A DNA stretch of 64,000 nt, taken from contig NZ_FXZD01000001.1 in NCBI RefSeq assembly GCF_900169145.1, forward strand, positions 310,001 through 374,000. Direction: 5' to 3'. The position numbers were made by a program, and so were the translations under genes. Below, one piece after another: positions 43,631 to 52,664 of this stretch; the first letter of the stretch is position 1; each line of letters starts with the position of its first letter. The notes beneath the pieces are model-generated. The model was not told where the DNA came from and ran no database searches. It saw only the letters and a program-made list of their open reading frames with translations. This DNA comes from Brevibacterium antiquum CNRZ 918 (lineage in GTDB: Bacteria > Actinomycetota > Actinomycetes > Actinomycetales > Brevibacteriaceae).

Positions 43631-44938
43631 GTGTACGATTTCAGCGCCGCCGAGGCCGAGGTCACTTCACTGTGCCAGCAGCTCATTCGCATCGACACAC
43701 AGAACTGGGGAGGCAACAAGGTCAACCCCGAACGGCCGGCTGCGGATCTCATCGCCGGCTGGTTCGATGAGGTGGGACTGACGTCCACGATCATCGAATC
43801 CGAACCCGGCCGTGCCTCCCTGGTCGCCCGGATCAAAGGAACTGATCCCGAGGCAGACGCGCTCGTCGTTCACGGCCACACCGATGTGGTTCCGGCGGCA
43901 GCCGAGGACTGGAGCGTCGACCCGTTCGCTGGTGTCATCAAGGACGAGATGCTCTGGGGCCGTGGAGCCGTCGATATGAAGGACATGGACGCGATGATCA
44001 TCGCCGCCGTGCGCGACATGCTCCGCCAGGGTCTGCGCCCACGTCGGGACCTCATCATCGCCTTCTTCGCCGATGAGGAAGCCGGCGGCACCTACGGCGC
44101 CCGCTATATGGTCCGCAACCACCCGGAGCTCTTCTCCGGAGCCACTGAGGCGATCTCCGAGGTCGGCGGGTATTCCGTCGACGTCCGCGGTCAGCGCGTG
44201 TACCTCGTCCAGACCGCAGAGAAGGGCCTTGCCTGGCTCAACCTCATCGCCCACGGCACTGCGGGACACGGCTCCCAGCGCAATGACGACAACCCTGTCA
44301 CCCGGCTCGCCGCCGCCATCGCCCGCATCGGCGAATATCCATGGCCGCAGGAGATCCCGGTCGCGACCCGGCAGCTCCTTGAAGGAGTTGCGGAGATCAC
44401 CGGCATCGAATTCCGGGCCGATACGATCGGGGACCTCCTGGCCGAACTCGGCTCGGTTGAGAAGTTCGTCGCCCCGACCCTGCAGAACACCTCGAATCCG
44501 TCATTCCTCAACGCCGGCTACAAGCACAACGTGATCCCGGGCACGGCCACGGCATTCGTCGACTGCCGTACCCTTCCAGGCCAGCACGAGGACGTGATGC
44601 TCAAAATCAAGGAACTCGCAGGTGAGGGCATCGACATCGAGGCCAACGACGAAGGAGACGCTTTGGAGGCGCCCTTCGACACGCCACTCGTCGCGCAGAT
44701 GTGCACGAGCCTGCTCGATGACGATCCCACAGCGAAGGTGCTGCCGTACACGTTGTCGGGCGGCACAGACAACAAGTCCATGGCCGAACTGGGCATCACC
44801 GGCTACGGATTTGCGCCGCTGCAGCTGACGGGGGACCTCGACTTCCCTGCGATGTTCCACGGCGTCGACGAGCGAGTGCCGATCTCCGCGCTCAAGTTCG
44901 GAGCGAGGGTCTTGGGCGATTTCCTGATGAAGGCATAA
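43631..44938 (+). CDS. M20-family metallopeptidase
   Basis: A 435-residue zinc exopeptidase of the M20 (ArgE/DapE/carboxypeptidase) family. Metal ligands are seen in V-V-H-G-H-T-D-V-V-P, G-R-G-A-V-D-M-K-D, and F-F-A-D-E-E-A-G-G, with the late histidine in F-H-G-V-D-E-R. The dimerisation lid lies about residues 205-330. The GTG at 43631 follows GGGAGA; longer in-frame starts exist upstream but are not in the family's usual N-terminus. The exact substrate is unknown. Confidence 0.9.
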   Translation: MYDFSAAEAEVTSLCQQLIRIDTQNWGGNKVNPERPAADLIAGWFDEVGLTSTIIESEPGRASLVARIKGTDPEADALVVHGHTDVVPAAAEDWSVDPFAGVIKDEMLWGRGAVDMKDMDAMIIAAVRDMLRQGLRPRRDLIIAFFADEEAGGTYGARYMVRNHPELFSGATEAISEVGGYSVDVRGQRVYLVQTAEKGLAWLNLIAHGTAGHGSQRNDDNPVTRLAAAIARIGEYPWPQEIPVATRQLLEGVAEITGIEFRADTIGDLLAELGSVEKFVAPTLQNTSNPSFLNAGYKHNVIPGTATAFVDCRTLPGQHEDVMLKIKELAGEGIDIEANDEGDALEAPFDTPLVAQMCTSLLDDDPTAKVLPYTLSGGTDNKSMAELGITGYGFAPLQLTGDLDFPAMFHGVDERVPISALKFGARVLGDFLMKA

Positions 44939-45867
44939 CCGTCATCGCGATTCCGAGGAGCACCATGGCGGCGCTGATGACCGTCGTGGTGCTCACCAGG
45001 GAACCGGGCATGGGCAGCAGGAGATCGAGCAGGAGTGCGCCGAGGAGATTTCCGAACAGAGAGAACAGGCTGAGCAGCAGCACGCCGAGCTTCGCCACCG
45101 TCAGCGCGGTCAGACCGATGAAGATGACGCCGAAGGCCCCGCCCAGCAGCATCCACCACTGAGTGGGCTCCGCCGGGAAGCCGGCCCATGTCACTCCAGA
45201 GCATGATGACCCCAGCAGCCATGAGCAGGGCGAGGAAACCGACGGCGAAGTTCACGGTGGTGGCGACGATGACCGAGCCCGTGGCGGCTTTGATCCGTCC
45301 GTTGAACGCCTGTTGGACCGAGGTCAGCGCACCCGAGACGAAGGGCAGCAGCAGGGCCCAGAGCGGGACTCCCAGGGTGAGTCTCTCCGAGGCCCCGTAG
45401 ATCAGGGCCGCGATGACGACGAGGACGCCGAAGGCCCGAAAGAATGTCAGACGTTGCTTACCGCCCGGTGGCAGGCGTGTGGAGTCGACGATGAGACCAC
45501 CGGTCACCTGGCCGGAGACGAACGCCATGGTGAACATCGCGACGCCCATGATCGGCACGGTCGAGGCCTGAGCGATGACGACGAGGCCGCCGCTGAGACC
45601 ACCGAGCATCATCCACCAGGGCATCGCGTGCGTGCGGACAAGCCGGATCAGATTCAGGGCACCGGTCCGAGAGCGGGGAGAGCACAGCAGCGTCGTGCCC
45701 ACGAGGGTGAGTCCGATGAAGAACGAGACGAGCGCGGCGAAGACAGAGTGGCCCAGGATCGGACCGAGCAGGCCGTTGGCGCGTCCTTGGAGCGACATGG
45801 CACCGCCGGCCACGATGGTGACGAGGCCGGCGAAGAGGACAGGGAGGAGTGGGGCGGGGGATTTCAC
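44892..45867 (-). pseudogene. DMT-superfamily (YdcZ/DUF606-type) transporter with a frameshift
   Basis: From a GTG at 45867 a membrane protein with two DUF606-like halves is read (S-L-Q-G-R-A-N-G-L-L-G, then helices to A-L-L-M-A-A-G-V-I-M-L-W). Near 45190 the good frame ends in nonsense while another frame continues as V-T-W-A-G-F-P-A-E-P-T-Q-W-W-M-L-L-G-G-A-F-G-V-I-F with the last helices, ending at 44892. A one-base change joins them into about 325 residues. The end overlaps the convergent M20 gene by 47 bases. A sequencing error could also explain it. Confidence 0.75.
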
Positions 45868-45878
45868 TTAGTTCGACG

Positions 45879-46082
45879 TCATCTGCTTGACGTCAGAGGC
45901 ATGATCTTGCGGCGCAGCCACACGGTCTTGGTGCCTCCCACAGAGATCCGGGTCCGGGCCAGCTCCCATTTGCCGTACTCCGCCTCATCATTGAGTTCCT
46001 GCAGACTGACAGATCGTGGTGTCTCCCTGGAGAACGAAACCTTGCGGAACTCATAGGTCATGCTGGGACGCTGACGTTTCAT
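45879..46082 (-). CDS. DUF5703 family small protein
   Basis: A 67-residue basic protein with the pattern Y-E-F-R-K-V, then L-N-D-E-A-E-Y-G-K-W-E-L-A-R-T-R, and V-W-L-R-R-K-I-M at the end, matching DUF5703, an actinobacterial family of unknown function. The start was placed at the ATG at 46082; an ATG at 46058 (M-T-Y-E-F-R) is an alternative. It is divergent from the phosphomutase-like gene by 37 bases. Confidence 0.82.
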   Translation of the reverse strand: MKRQRPSMTYEFRKVSFSRETPRSVSLQELNDEAEYGKWELARTRISVGGTKTVWLRRKIMPLTSSR

Positions 46083-46119
46083 AGGCTCACTGTAAACGAT
46101 CTGGGCTAGTGTTGATTGC

Positions 46120-46824
46120 ATGCCCGTCATCGTTCTCCTTCGGCACGGCGTCTCCAGTGCGAATACGGCAGGAATCCTCGCCGGACGCGCCCCCGGCGTG
46201 TCGCTGACCGATCAGGGTGTCAGCGCCCTTCGCGACACGCTGCGGATGCTCCCGCAGCAGCGTTTTGTCCGCCTGCTGCATTCGCCGCTCCTGCGATGTG
46301 AGCAGACGGCACAGATCGCAGCGTCAACGATTGCCGCTGAATCTGTCGCAGCCGTCGATGACCTGATCGAAGTCGACTATGGCGAATGGACCGGGCGCAG
46401 CCTGAAGGAACTCGGCAGTGAAGAGCTGTGGAAAACCGTCCTCGAACGCGCGTCGCAAGCGCGTTTCCCTGGTGGGGAATCCATCGCCGAGGCAGCCGAC
46501 CGTGCCGTGTCACGTGTGAGATCCGTTGTCGACGAGCTCCGCACAGAGGAACGGAACGAAGAGGAACAGCGAAACCGGAGCGGCGATGATCATGAGGGCA
46601 GGGCCAGTCGCTGGGCGATGCTCGTCTCACACGGAGATATCATCAAGGCGATCATTGCCCATGCGCTGGGCATGCCTCTTGATGATTTTCAGCGAATCAG
46701 CGTTGCCCCGGGCTCGTTCACCGTTATCGACTTCTCGGGGCCACAGCCAGTGCTGACAGCGATGTCGGTCACCGCAGCCGGGCTCTCCGAGGGAAGCACG
46801 CCCGGTGGTGGCGGACTGCTCTGA
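46120..46824 (+). CDS. Histidine phosphatase / phosphomutase-like protein (MSMEG_4193 family)
   Basis: A 234-residue histidine-phosphatase-superfamily protein. Motif L-L-R-H-G-V-S-S-A-N with the nucleophile histidine at residue 9, the acidic E-V-D-Y-G-E-W-T-G, and the second histidine in L-V-S-H-G-D are present. Members of this group (MSMEG_4193 family) sit in the same neighbourhood as DUF3090, SCO1664-like and mshC genes in many actinobacteria, as here. The substrate is unknown. A Glu/Arg-rich insert lies around residues 145-165. Confidence 0.87.
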   Translation: MPVIVLLRHGVSSANTAGILAGRAPGVSLTDQGVSALRDTLRMLPQQRFVRLLHSPLLRCEQTAQIAASTIAAESVAAVDDLIEVDYGEWTGRSLKELGSEELWKTVLERASQARFPGGESIAEAADRAVSRVRSVVDELRTEERNEEEQRNRSGDDHEGRASRWAMLVSHGDIIKAIIAHALGMPLDDFQRISVAPGSFTVIDFSGPQPVLTAMSVTAAGLSEGSTPGGGGLL

Positions 46825-46845
46825 CACCCATCCGGGGCAGCCCGG

Positions 46846-46913
46846 CCCGAGAGCCCGCCAGGCCCAAAAGCCAGCCGGGCCCGAGAGCCAGCCGGCGCCG
46901 AGAACCCGCTGGG
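46846..46913 (+). repeat. Four imperfect 17-bp tandem repeats
   Basis: Four consecutive 17-base units with the consensus CCCGAGAGCCAGCCGGG start at 46846, 46863, 46880 and 46897. They differ at one to five positions each. The array fills most of the gap between the convergent phosphomutase-like and uppP genes. It contains short palindromes and may act as a terminator region. Confidence 0.85.
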
Positions 46914-46927
46914 TCAGGCCGGACCGA

Positions 46928-47761
46928 TCAGGTGGCTGCGAGGACTCCCGTGCCGAGCAGGATATAGAGCACGATGCCCAACGCCACGCGGTACCAGACG
47001 AAGATCGCGAACGACTTGGTCTTCACATAGCCGAGGAACCAGTGGATCACAAGGAGTCCGAGTCCGAAGGCGATGATGGTGGCCAGGATCGTAGGTCCCC
47101 AGCCGATGACCATGTCTGTGCTGCCGAGCGTCTGAAAAACACTGTAGAAGCCCGATCCCAAGACTGCTGGAATGGCGAGCAGGAACGAGTAGCGGGCAGC
47201 GGAAGGTCGGTCGAAGCCCATGAATCGCCCGGCCATGATCGTGCCACCAGAGCGTGAGACACCGGGGATGAGTGCCAGTGACTGGGCGAGGCCATAGATG
47301 ATGCCCTGCCCCCAGCTCATATCGTCGAGGGTGCGTTCCTTCTTGCCCACCCAGTCTGCGAGGCCGATGATGAGGCCGAAGACGATGAGCATGGTTGCGG
47401 TGAGCCACAGGCTGCGGAGGGCACCCTCAATGGCGTCCTGAAACAGCAGGCCGAGGATGACGATCGGAATCGAACCGACGATGATCAGCCAGCCGAGCCG
47501 AACTTCAGGGTCTTTGCGGTCGTGTTTGCCGACCAGCGCCTTGCACCATTTGGAGATGATGGAGACGATGTCGCGCCAGAAGTACACGACGACAGCCGCC
47601 TCGGTGCCGATCTGGATGATCGCAGTGAAGAACGCGCCCGGATCCTGGCCCGGCAACATGAACTCACCGACGATGCGCACATGCGCCGAGGACGAGATCG
47701 GCAGAAACTCTGTCAGTGCCTGAACGATGCCAAGCACAGCTGCGACCAGCCAGTCGTACAT
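46928..47761 (-). CDS. uppP: Undecaprenyl-diphosphatase
   Basis: UppP (BacA) recycles the cell-wall lipid carrier by removing a phosphate from undecaprenyl diphosphate. The 277-residue membrane protein has both signature loops, T-E-F-L-P-I-S-S-S-A-H near residue 20 and I-P-G-V-S-R-S-G-G-T near 165, each with the catalytic residues, and about eight helices. It also gives low-level bacitracin resistance in many bacteria. It is divergent from the AKR-fold gene. Confidence 0.96.
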   Translation of the reverse strand: MYDWLVAAVLGIVQALTEFLPISSSAHVRIVGEFMLPGQDPGAFFTAIIQIGTEAAVVVYFWRDIVSIISKWCKALVGKHDRKDPEVRLGWLIIVGSIPIVILGLLFQDAIEGALRSLWLTATMLIVFGLIIGLADWVGKKERTLDDMSWGQGIIYGLAQSLALIPGVSRSGGTIMAGRFMGFDRPSAARYSFLLAIPAVLGSGFYSVFQTLGSTDMVIGWGPTILATIIAFGLGLLVIHWFLGYVKTKSFAIFVWYRVALGIVLYILLGTGVLAAT

Positions 47762-47830
47762 GCGACTCCTTGAGAAAGTGGGGTGGGAACGAAACCACGG
47801 TAGTCGCCGAATCAGGTAACCTCAACTATC

Positions 47831-48733
47831 ATGAAGCACCAACGCCTCGGCAACACCGGTCTTGAAGTCAGCGATGTGGGTCTCGGCACATTTGAGTGGG
47901 GGCACCGGGTCGACACCACAGTCGCACAGCGTCTCGTCGACGAGTACGTCGGCGCTGGTGGGAACCTCATAGAGCTTCCCAGTTCGGGAGTGCACGCGGC
48001 TCAGGCGCTGTCTGCGCTGAGTCTTCCTGAGCAGATCGTGTTGGTTGGCCGAGTGGGCGTGTCCATGAGTGAGTCATCCCGCATCGAAGTGGGTCTGGGC
48101 CGGGCTCGGATTCTCGATCAGGTTGATGCTCTGCTGAGTGCCACCGGACGTTCCCATATTGACGTGCTCATCCTCGATGTCTTCGATGCTGACGTGGACA
48201 GGGCGGAGACTGCCTCGGCGATCGATACCCTCCTGACAGTGGGCAAGATCCGCTACGTCGGCGTCTCCCACCATGCTGGCTGGGAGCTCGCGGAGATGCG
48301 CGGAGCGGGTGTGCCGATCGCCTGCGCCATCGACGAATACTCCCTGCTCAACAGGGAGGCAGAGCACGATCTGCTTCCCGCCGCGAACTACGCAGGCGTG
48401 GGACTCATCGCTGGTGCCGGCCTGGGCAGGGGAGTGCTGAGCGACAAATATCGGCGCGGAACCCCGCAGGACTCACGCTTCGCCGCAGGTGAACTCACCG
48501 ACTATGTCGGTGCCTATCTCGACGAACGATCGACCCGGGTGCTGGCAGGGGTCCGCAAGGCGGCGGCAGCACTGGGCGTGACCACTACGGACATCGCGTT
48601 GGCGTTCAACAGGCACCAGGGAATCGTGTCGTCATTGGTCTCTGCTCGCACCCCTGAACAGCTGATTCAGGTGGTCGGCAGCGAAGTCGAGCTCGAACCC
48701 GAGATCGCCGAGGTGCTCGACCAGATCTCGTGA
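47831..48733 (+). CDS. Aldo/keto-reductase-fold protein, catalytic residues altered
   Basis: A 300-residue protein with the AKR start L-G-N-T-G-L-E-V-S-D-V-G-L-G-T-F and the TIM-barrel order (L-S-A-T-G-R-S-H-I-D-V-L, G-K-I-R-Y-V-G-V-S-H-H). The usual tetrad is changed: the D and Y of F-D-T-A-x-x-Y-G are E and G (N-L-I-E-L-P-S-S-G), the K of A-T-K is R (L-V-G-R-V-G) and the H of x-L-H-x-x-D is D (L-I-L-D-V-F). It may be a non-catalytic relative. It lies between uppP and the DUF3090/mshC genes. Confidence 0.85.
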   Translation: MKHQRLGNTGLEVSDVGLGTFEWGHRVDTTVAQRLVDEYVGAGGNLIELPSSGVHAAQALSALSLPEQIVLVGRVGVSMSESSRIEVGLGRARILDQVDALLSATGRSHIDVLILDVFDADVDRAETASAIDTLLTVGKIRYVGVSHHAGWELAEMRGAGVPIACAIDEYSLLNREAEHDLLPAANYAGVGLIAGAGLGRGVLSDKYRRGTPQDSRFAAGELTDYVGAYLDERSTRVLAGVRKAAAALGVTTTDIALAFNRHQGIVSSLVSARTPEQLIQVVGSEVELEPEIAEVLDQIS

Positions 48734-48757
48734 GGTCTGAGTCGGACTATCTGAGCC

Positions 48758-49039
48758 TCAGTCGTCCTCGTCGTCCTCGTCGACGGTGAAGTCACCGTCG
48801 AGTTCATTATTGTCATCGTCCTCTTTGGCGTCTTCGACATCGTCGAAGAGCTCGAACGGAGTGACCTCGTCGTACGCGGTGTAGATCGCGTCTTCATAGA
48901 TTTCGAAGGCATCGGCCAAGGCCATATAGGCGGCTTCGACACGAGGGTCTTCGTCTCCGTTGCGGTGTGCGGATGCAGCGAAGTGTTCGCCCACCGCTTC
49001 GAGGAATGCGTCCAGGGCCTCACGAGGATCAGTGCTCAT
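48758..49039 (-). CDS. Small acidic hypothetical protein
   Basis: A 93-residue protein with a helical first 60 residues (A-L-D-A-F-L-E-A-V-G-E-H-F and A-Y-M-A-L-A-D-A-F-E-I-Y-E-D-A) and a tail of almost only Asp and Glu. Similar small acidic proteins are recalled in related actinobacteria, some labelled primosomal without evidence. No enzyme motif is present. It is convergent with the AKR-fold gene. Confidence 0.7.
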   Translation of the reverse strand: MSTDPREALDAFLEAVGEHFAASAHRNGDEDPRVEAAYMALADAFEIYEDAIYTAYDEVTPFELFDDVEDAKEDDDNNELDGDFTVDEDDEDD

Positions 49040-49096
49040 GACTCAAATGTATCCCAGGGAAGTCGGACATGTAAGTCTTTGAACTAGGCTGAAGGC

Positions 49097-49660
49097 ATGG
49101 CAGCTTTGTACGACCACCCCACCCCAGAGCGATTCGTCGTCGGCACGATCGGTCTGCCGGGTGAGCGAACGTTTCTCCTACAAGCAAAATCTGGAACCAC
49201 GCTGACCACAGTGGTGGTGGAGAAGGAACAGGTTGAGGTCCTCGCTGATCGCGTCACCGAGCTCCTCGACATGGTCATGGTCAAGGATCCCGTTGCGCGA
49301 GTGTCCCAGTCTGCGATCGACGAACGCATCGACAACGCCGGACTCAACGTTCCGATCGAGCCCGAATTCCGGGTCGGGACCATGAGCCTGGGCTGGGACA
49401 CTGTCGCCCATGAACTCGTGGTCGAATGCTTCGAACTCACCGAGGAGGATGCTCAGACGGGCACGTCAGCAGAGCCTGATGACGATGAAGTCGACCGGGA
49501 GGTACTGCGCATCGTTCTCGACGCCGCTGGCTCCCGCGAGTTCGCCCGCCGGGCCGACCAGGTCGTCTCCGCTGGTCGTGGCGACTGCCCCTTCTGCTCG
49601 CTGCCGTTGGAGCCCGAAGGGCACCTGTGCCCCCGTGCCAACGGCATAGCGCGCACCTGA
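49097..49660 (+). CDS. DUF3090 family protein
   Basis: A 187-residue actinobacterial protein of family DUF3090. It starts Y-D-H-P-T-P-E-R-F-V-V-G-T-I-G-L-P-G-E-R and ends in a likely zinc-binding segment C-P-F-C-S-L-P-L-E-P-E-G-H-L-C-P-R-A-N-G with C-x2-C and H-x-C. Its function is unknown. It is invariably next to an SCO1664-like kinase-fold gene, which follows after seven bases here. Confidence 0.9.
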   Translation: MAALYDHPTPERFVVGTIGLPGERTFLLQAKSGTTLTTVVVEKEQVEVLADRVTELLDMVMVKDPVARVSQSAIDERIDNAGLNVPIEPEFRVGTMSLGWDTVAHELVVECFELTEEDAQTGTSAEPDDDEVDREVLRIVLDAAGSREFARRADQVVSAGRGDCPFCSLPLEPEGHLCPRANGIART

Positions 49661-49667
49661 GCGCGTC

Positions 49668-50480
49668 ATGCACGCAGCTTTCGCGCAACAAGTCCTAGAG
49701 CAGGGCACCTGCACAACAATGGGAGCGATCCCGCGGGCCAGCAACGACACCCGTCTCGTGGTCGTCGACCACTCCGGCACACACCTCAAAGCCGTCTACA
49801 AACCGGCATCGGGGGAGCGACCGCTGGCGGATTTTCCGCCACACACCCTGTCGTTGCGCGAGGTGGCGTCCTACCGGCTGAGCGCTCACCTCGACCTCAA
49901 CGTGGTACCGCCGACCGTCCTGCGCGGAGACCTGGGAGCGGGGCCAGGGTCGCTCCAGGCCTACGTCGAGGACTCCGGGCATGATGACGCCGTCGCCCTC
50001 ACCGGGGTCGATGGCATCCCTGCCGATCACACTCCGATGTTCGCCCTGAGGACCGAGGACGGCACCGATCTGGTGCTGTCCCACGACACCCGGGAAGGTC
50101 TGCGGGCAATCGCCTTCTTCGACCTTCTCGCAAACAACGCCGACCGGAAGGCGGGCCACATCATCACCGGCAGTTACCTGCCGGGCAGCGGCCCGACCAG
50201 CATCGGCACCTACGGCATCGACAACGGTCTGACCTTCCACGCCGAAGAGAAGGTGCGTACCGTTCTGTGGGGTTTCTCTCGTCTGTCGTTCAGGGCCGAA
50301 GAGATTGACGCTCTCGACGAGGTAGCCCGAATGCCCGCGGAACTTTGCACCGCGCTGTCTGAGTGCTTGGAAGACGCCGAGATCGAGAGTCTGCGCTCCC
50401 GGGCCGAGCGCCTGGGAGAGGCAGGGACCTTCACCGAGCCGCCCCAGGATCGGACCGTGATTCCCTGGCCGCCGATCTAG
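49668..50480 (+). CDS. SCO1664 family protein (PI3/4-kinase-like fold)
   Basis: A 270-residue protein distantly related to phosphatidylinositol kinases. The lysine region is H-L-K-A-V-Y-K-P-A-S-G-E-R-P-L, the catalytic-loop-like stretch is F-F-D-L-L-A-N-N-A-D-R-K-A-G-H-I, and the metal-binding D is in Y-G-I-D-N-G-L-T-F. Activity and substrate are unknown. Its constant linkage to DUF3090 and mshC suggests a shared process. Confidence 0.85.
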   Translation: MHAAFAQQVLEQGTCTTMGAIPRASNDTRLVVVDHSGTHLKAVYKPASGERPLADFPPHTLSLREVASYRLSAHLDLNVVPPTVLRGDLGAGPGSLQAYVEDSGHDDAVALTGVDGIPADHTPMFALRTEDGTDLVLSHDTREGLRAIAFFDLLANNADRKAGHIITGSYLPGSGPTSIGTYGIDNGLTFHAEEKVRTVLWGFSRLSFRAEEIDALDEVARMPAELCTALSECLEDAEIESLRSRAERLGEAGTFTEPPQDRTVIPWPPI

Positions 50481-50540
50481 ACGGAGCACTGCCGGAGACA
50501 GGAGGTGCCGTTCTGCTATGACTCGGTTAGGCTGGTCTCC

Positions 50541-51800
50541 GTGAAGTCATGGTCCGAACCTCAGCTACCCCGCCTCACCAGCCCCGGAAAGGTGCCGACA
50601 GTATTCGACACCGGCACACGGAGCCCACGCAGACTCAAAGGGCGTGACCAGGCGGCCGGTCTCTATGTATGTGGAATCACCCCCTACGACGCCACCCATC
50701 TCGGTCACGCGGCAACCTATGTCGCCTTCGACCTGCTGAACAGGGTATGGCGCGACGCAGGGCTCGACGTCGTCTATGTGCAGAACACAACCGATATCGA
50801 TGACCCTCTGCTCGAGCGGGCCAAGGCGACGGGAGTCGATTGGCGTGAGCTCGCCGAATCCCAGATCGAACTGTTCCGTGAGGACATGACCGCACTGCGA
50901 GTGCTTCCGCCCCAGCACTACATCGGCGTCGTCGAGACGGTCGATCAGATCGTCGAAGCGGTAGAGGACCTTGTCGAATCGCGGGCTGCGTACACCCTGG
51001 ACAACGGCGACGTGTACTACCGGGTCTCAACCCCGATCCGTCCGCCCTTCGGCAGCGTCAGCCACGACGACCAGGCCACGATGGCCACGCTCTCAGCCGA
51101 ACGCGGGGGCGACCCGGAAACACCGGGCAAAGACAATGAGATCGACCCTCTGCTGTGGAAAGCCGCCCGAGAGGGCGAGCCGTCCTGGGACGGCGGGAAA
51201 CTCGGGCCAGGCCGCCCGGGCTGGCATATCGAATGCACCGTCATCGCCAACAACTATGCAGGACTGCCCGTCGACGTTCAGGGCGGTGGCAGCGATCTGG
51301 TGTTCCCACACCACGAAATGAGCGCGGCTCACGCGGCAGCGTGGAAGCAGACACCGCTGGCCCAGACCTATATGCACACAGGCATGGTCGGCTACCAGGG
51401 CGAGAAGATGAGCAAGTCCAAGGGCAACCTCGTCCTCGTCTCGAAGCTGCGCGAACAGGGCGTTGACCCGATGGTCATTCGCACAGTGCTGCTGTCGAAC
51501 CACTACCGCAGCGACTGGATCTTCACCGACGATCTGCTCGAATCCGCCTCGGCGAGACTGCAAGCCTGGAAACATGCTGCAATGTGCGAAGCCGAATGCC
51601 GGGAGGGACTGCGCGGACACATCATCGGTCTGCTGCGTGAATCTCTGGCCGATGACCTCGACAGCCCCCGTGCATTGGGCATCCTCGACGAATGGGCCGA
51701 ACACTATGCGGATTCACCTGCCGCCGAGACTGCACCGGCGTGCGGTAATCGGGTCGCCGACGCCGTCGATGCCCTGCTTGGCCTCGACCTGCACGCCTGA
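50541..51800 (+). CDS. mshC: L-cysteine:1D-myo-inositol 2-amino-2-deoxy-alpha-D-glucopyranoside ligase
   Basis: MshC joins cysteine to GlcN-Ins with ATP, the third enzymatic step of mycothiol synthesis. The 419-residue protein is related to cysteinyl-tRNA synthetase: Y-V-C-G-I-T-P-Y-D-A-T-H-L-G-H with the HIGH motif and zinc cysteine, W-H-I-E-C-T, and K-M-S-K-S-K-G-N. It lacks the anticodon-binding domain. The GTG at 50541 (M-K-S-W-S-E-P) matches the family N-terminus and lies seven bases after TAGGCT, so it may be leaderless; an in-frame GTG at 50505 is an alternative. Confidence 0.96.
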   Translation: MKSWSEPQLPRLTSPGKVPTVFDTGTRSPRRLKGRDQAAGLYVCGITPYDATHLGHAATYVAFDLLNRVWRDAGLDVVYVQNTTDIDDPLLERAKATGVDWRELAESQIELFREDMTALRVLPPQHYIGVVETVDQIVEAVEDLVESRAAYTLDNGDVYYRVSTPIRPPFGSVSHDDQATMATLSAERGGDPETPGKDNEIDPLLWKAAREGEPSWDGGKLGPGRPGWHIECTVIANNYAGLPVDVQGGGSDLVFPHHEMSAAHAAAWKQTPLAQTYMHTGMVGYQGEKMSKSKGNLVLVSKLREQGVDPMVIRTVLLSNHYRSDWIFTDDLLESASARLQAWKHAAMCEAECREGLRGHIIGLLRESLADDLDSPRALGILDEWAEHYADSPAAETAPACGNRVADAVDALLGLDLHA

Positions 51801-51811
51801 GCTCGAGCCCT

Positions 51812-52642
51812 CTACCTCTCACGGCCGCGCTTGCGCAGATAGCGCTGGAACTCGGCGGCGATCGCATCGCCGCTGGCTTCCGGCAGTTCTGTGGAATCAT
51901 TGAGCTGCTCGAGTCCCTTGAGCAGTTCCACTAGATGAGGGTTGAGCGCGACCAATTCATCGGCACCGAGCTCCCAAGCCCGGCTCTCCTCCTCGAGGAT
52001 GGGAATGTCGATCTCGAGTCCCGTGTACTTCTCCACTGCTGAGGCCAGGGCCAATTCCGCCTTGGGCGAGGGGGAGTCGGTGAGATAGTCGGGCACACCG
52101 ACCCACAGGTTGATCGCACGCAGTCCTCGCCTGTCGCATTCGACGCCGAGGAGTCCGAGAATGCCGATCGGACCCGCATAACCATTGACGTCGATCTTCA
52201 GATCCGCGGCGAGCACTGCATCCTCTGTGTTCGCGACAACGGGCAGGGGCCGTGTGTGGGGTACCTCCGCGTGCAGACCTCCGAGCAGGACCACACAGTC
52301 CTCGGCCGTGACCTCGGAGAGGATGAGTGAGAGGAACTCTCGCCACTTCAGCCCCGGCTCATGTCCCTGGATGACGGTGACCGGCGTCCCCAGATGCTGT
52401 CCCCGGTGGACCTCGATTCCCGGCCACGCAATCGTGGCCCGACCCGTTTCGTCCCGAACGATCTCAGGCTCTGAGAATCTGAACTCGTAGAAGCCGTCGG
52501 TGTCCAAAATCTCACTCGCGCCCAGTCTCCATGACTCGATGAGATCCTTGACCAGTGAACTGGCGGCCTCAGAGGCATCCGCGTCCTGTCCCTCGAAGGC
52601 GATGAACACGAGTGACCCGGACCCTGATGGAAGAAAAGTCAT
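51812..52642 (-). CDS. PAC2-family protein
   Basis: A 276-residue protein of the PAC2 (proteasome assembly chaperone 2-like) family, whose bacterial members are uncharacterised. It shows L-V-F-I-A-F-E-G-Q-D-A-D-A-S, V-V-L-L-G-G-L-H-A-E-V-P-H-T-R and L-G-L-L-G-V-E-C-D-R-R-G-L. In mycobacteria too a PAC2 gene lies beside mshC. The proteasome genes are only 7 kb downstream, but there is no evidence that this protein acts on the proteasome. It overlaps no gene and diverges from the HAD gene by 22 bases. Confidence 0.9.
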   Translation of the reverse strand: MTFLPSGSGSLVFIAFEGQDADASEAASSLVKDLIESWRLGASEILDTDGFYEFRFSEPEIVRDETGRATIAWPGIEVHRGQHLGTPVTVIQGHEPGLKWREFLSLILSEVTAEDCVVLLGGLHAEVPHTRPLPVVANTEDAVLAADLKIDVNGYAGPIGILGLLGVECDRRGLRAINLWVGVPDYLTDSPSPKAELALASAVEKYTGLEIDIPILEEESRAWELGADELVALNPHLVELLKGLEQLNDSTELPEASGDAIAAEFQRYLRKRGRER

Positions 52643-52664
52643 GCTTCAAGATTACGCTGGAATC

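Noticed and set aside
44892..45195. Programmed frameshifting in the YdcZ-type gene
   Set aside because: No slippery sequence was seen at the junction, and a simple mutation or read error is the more economical explanation.
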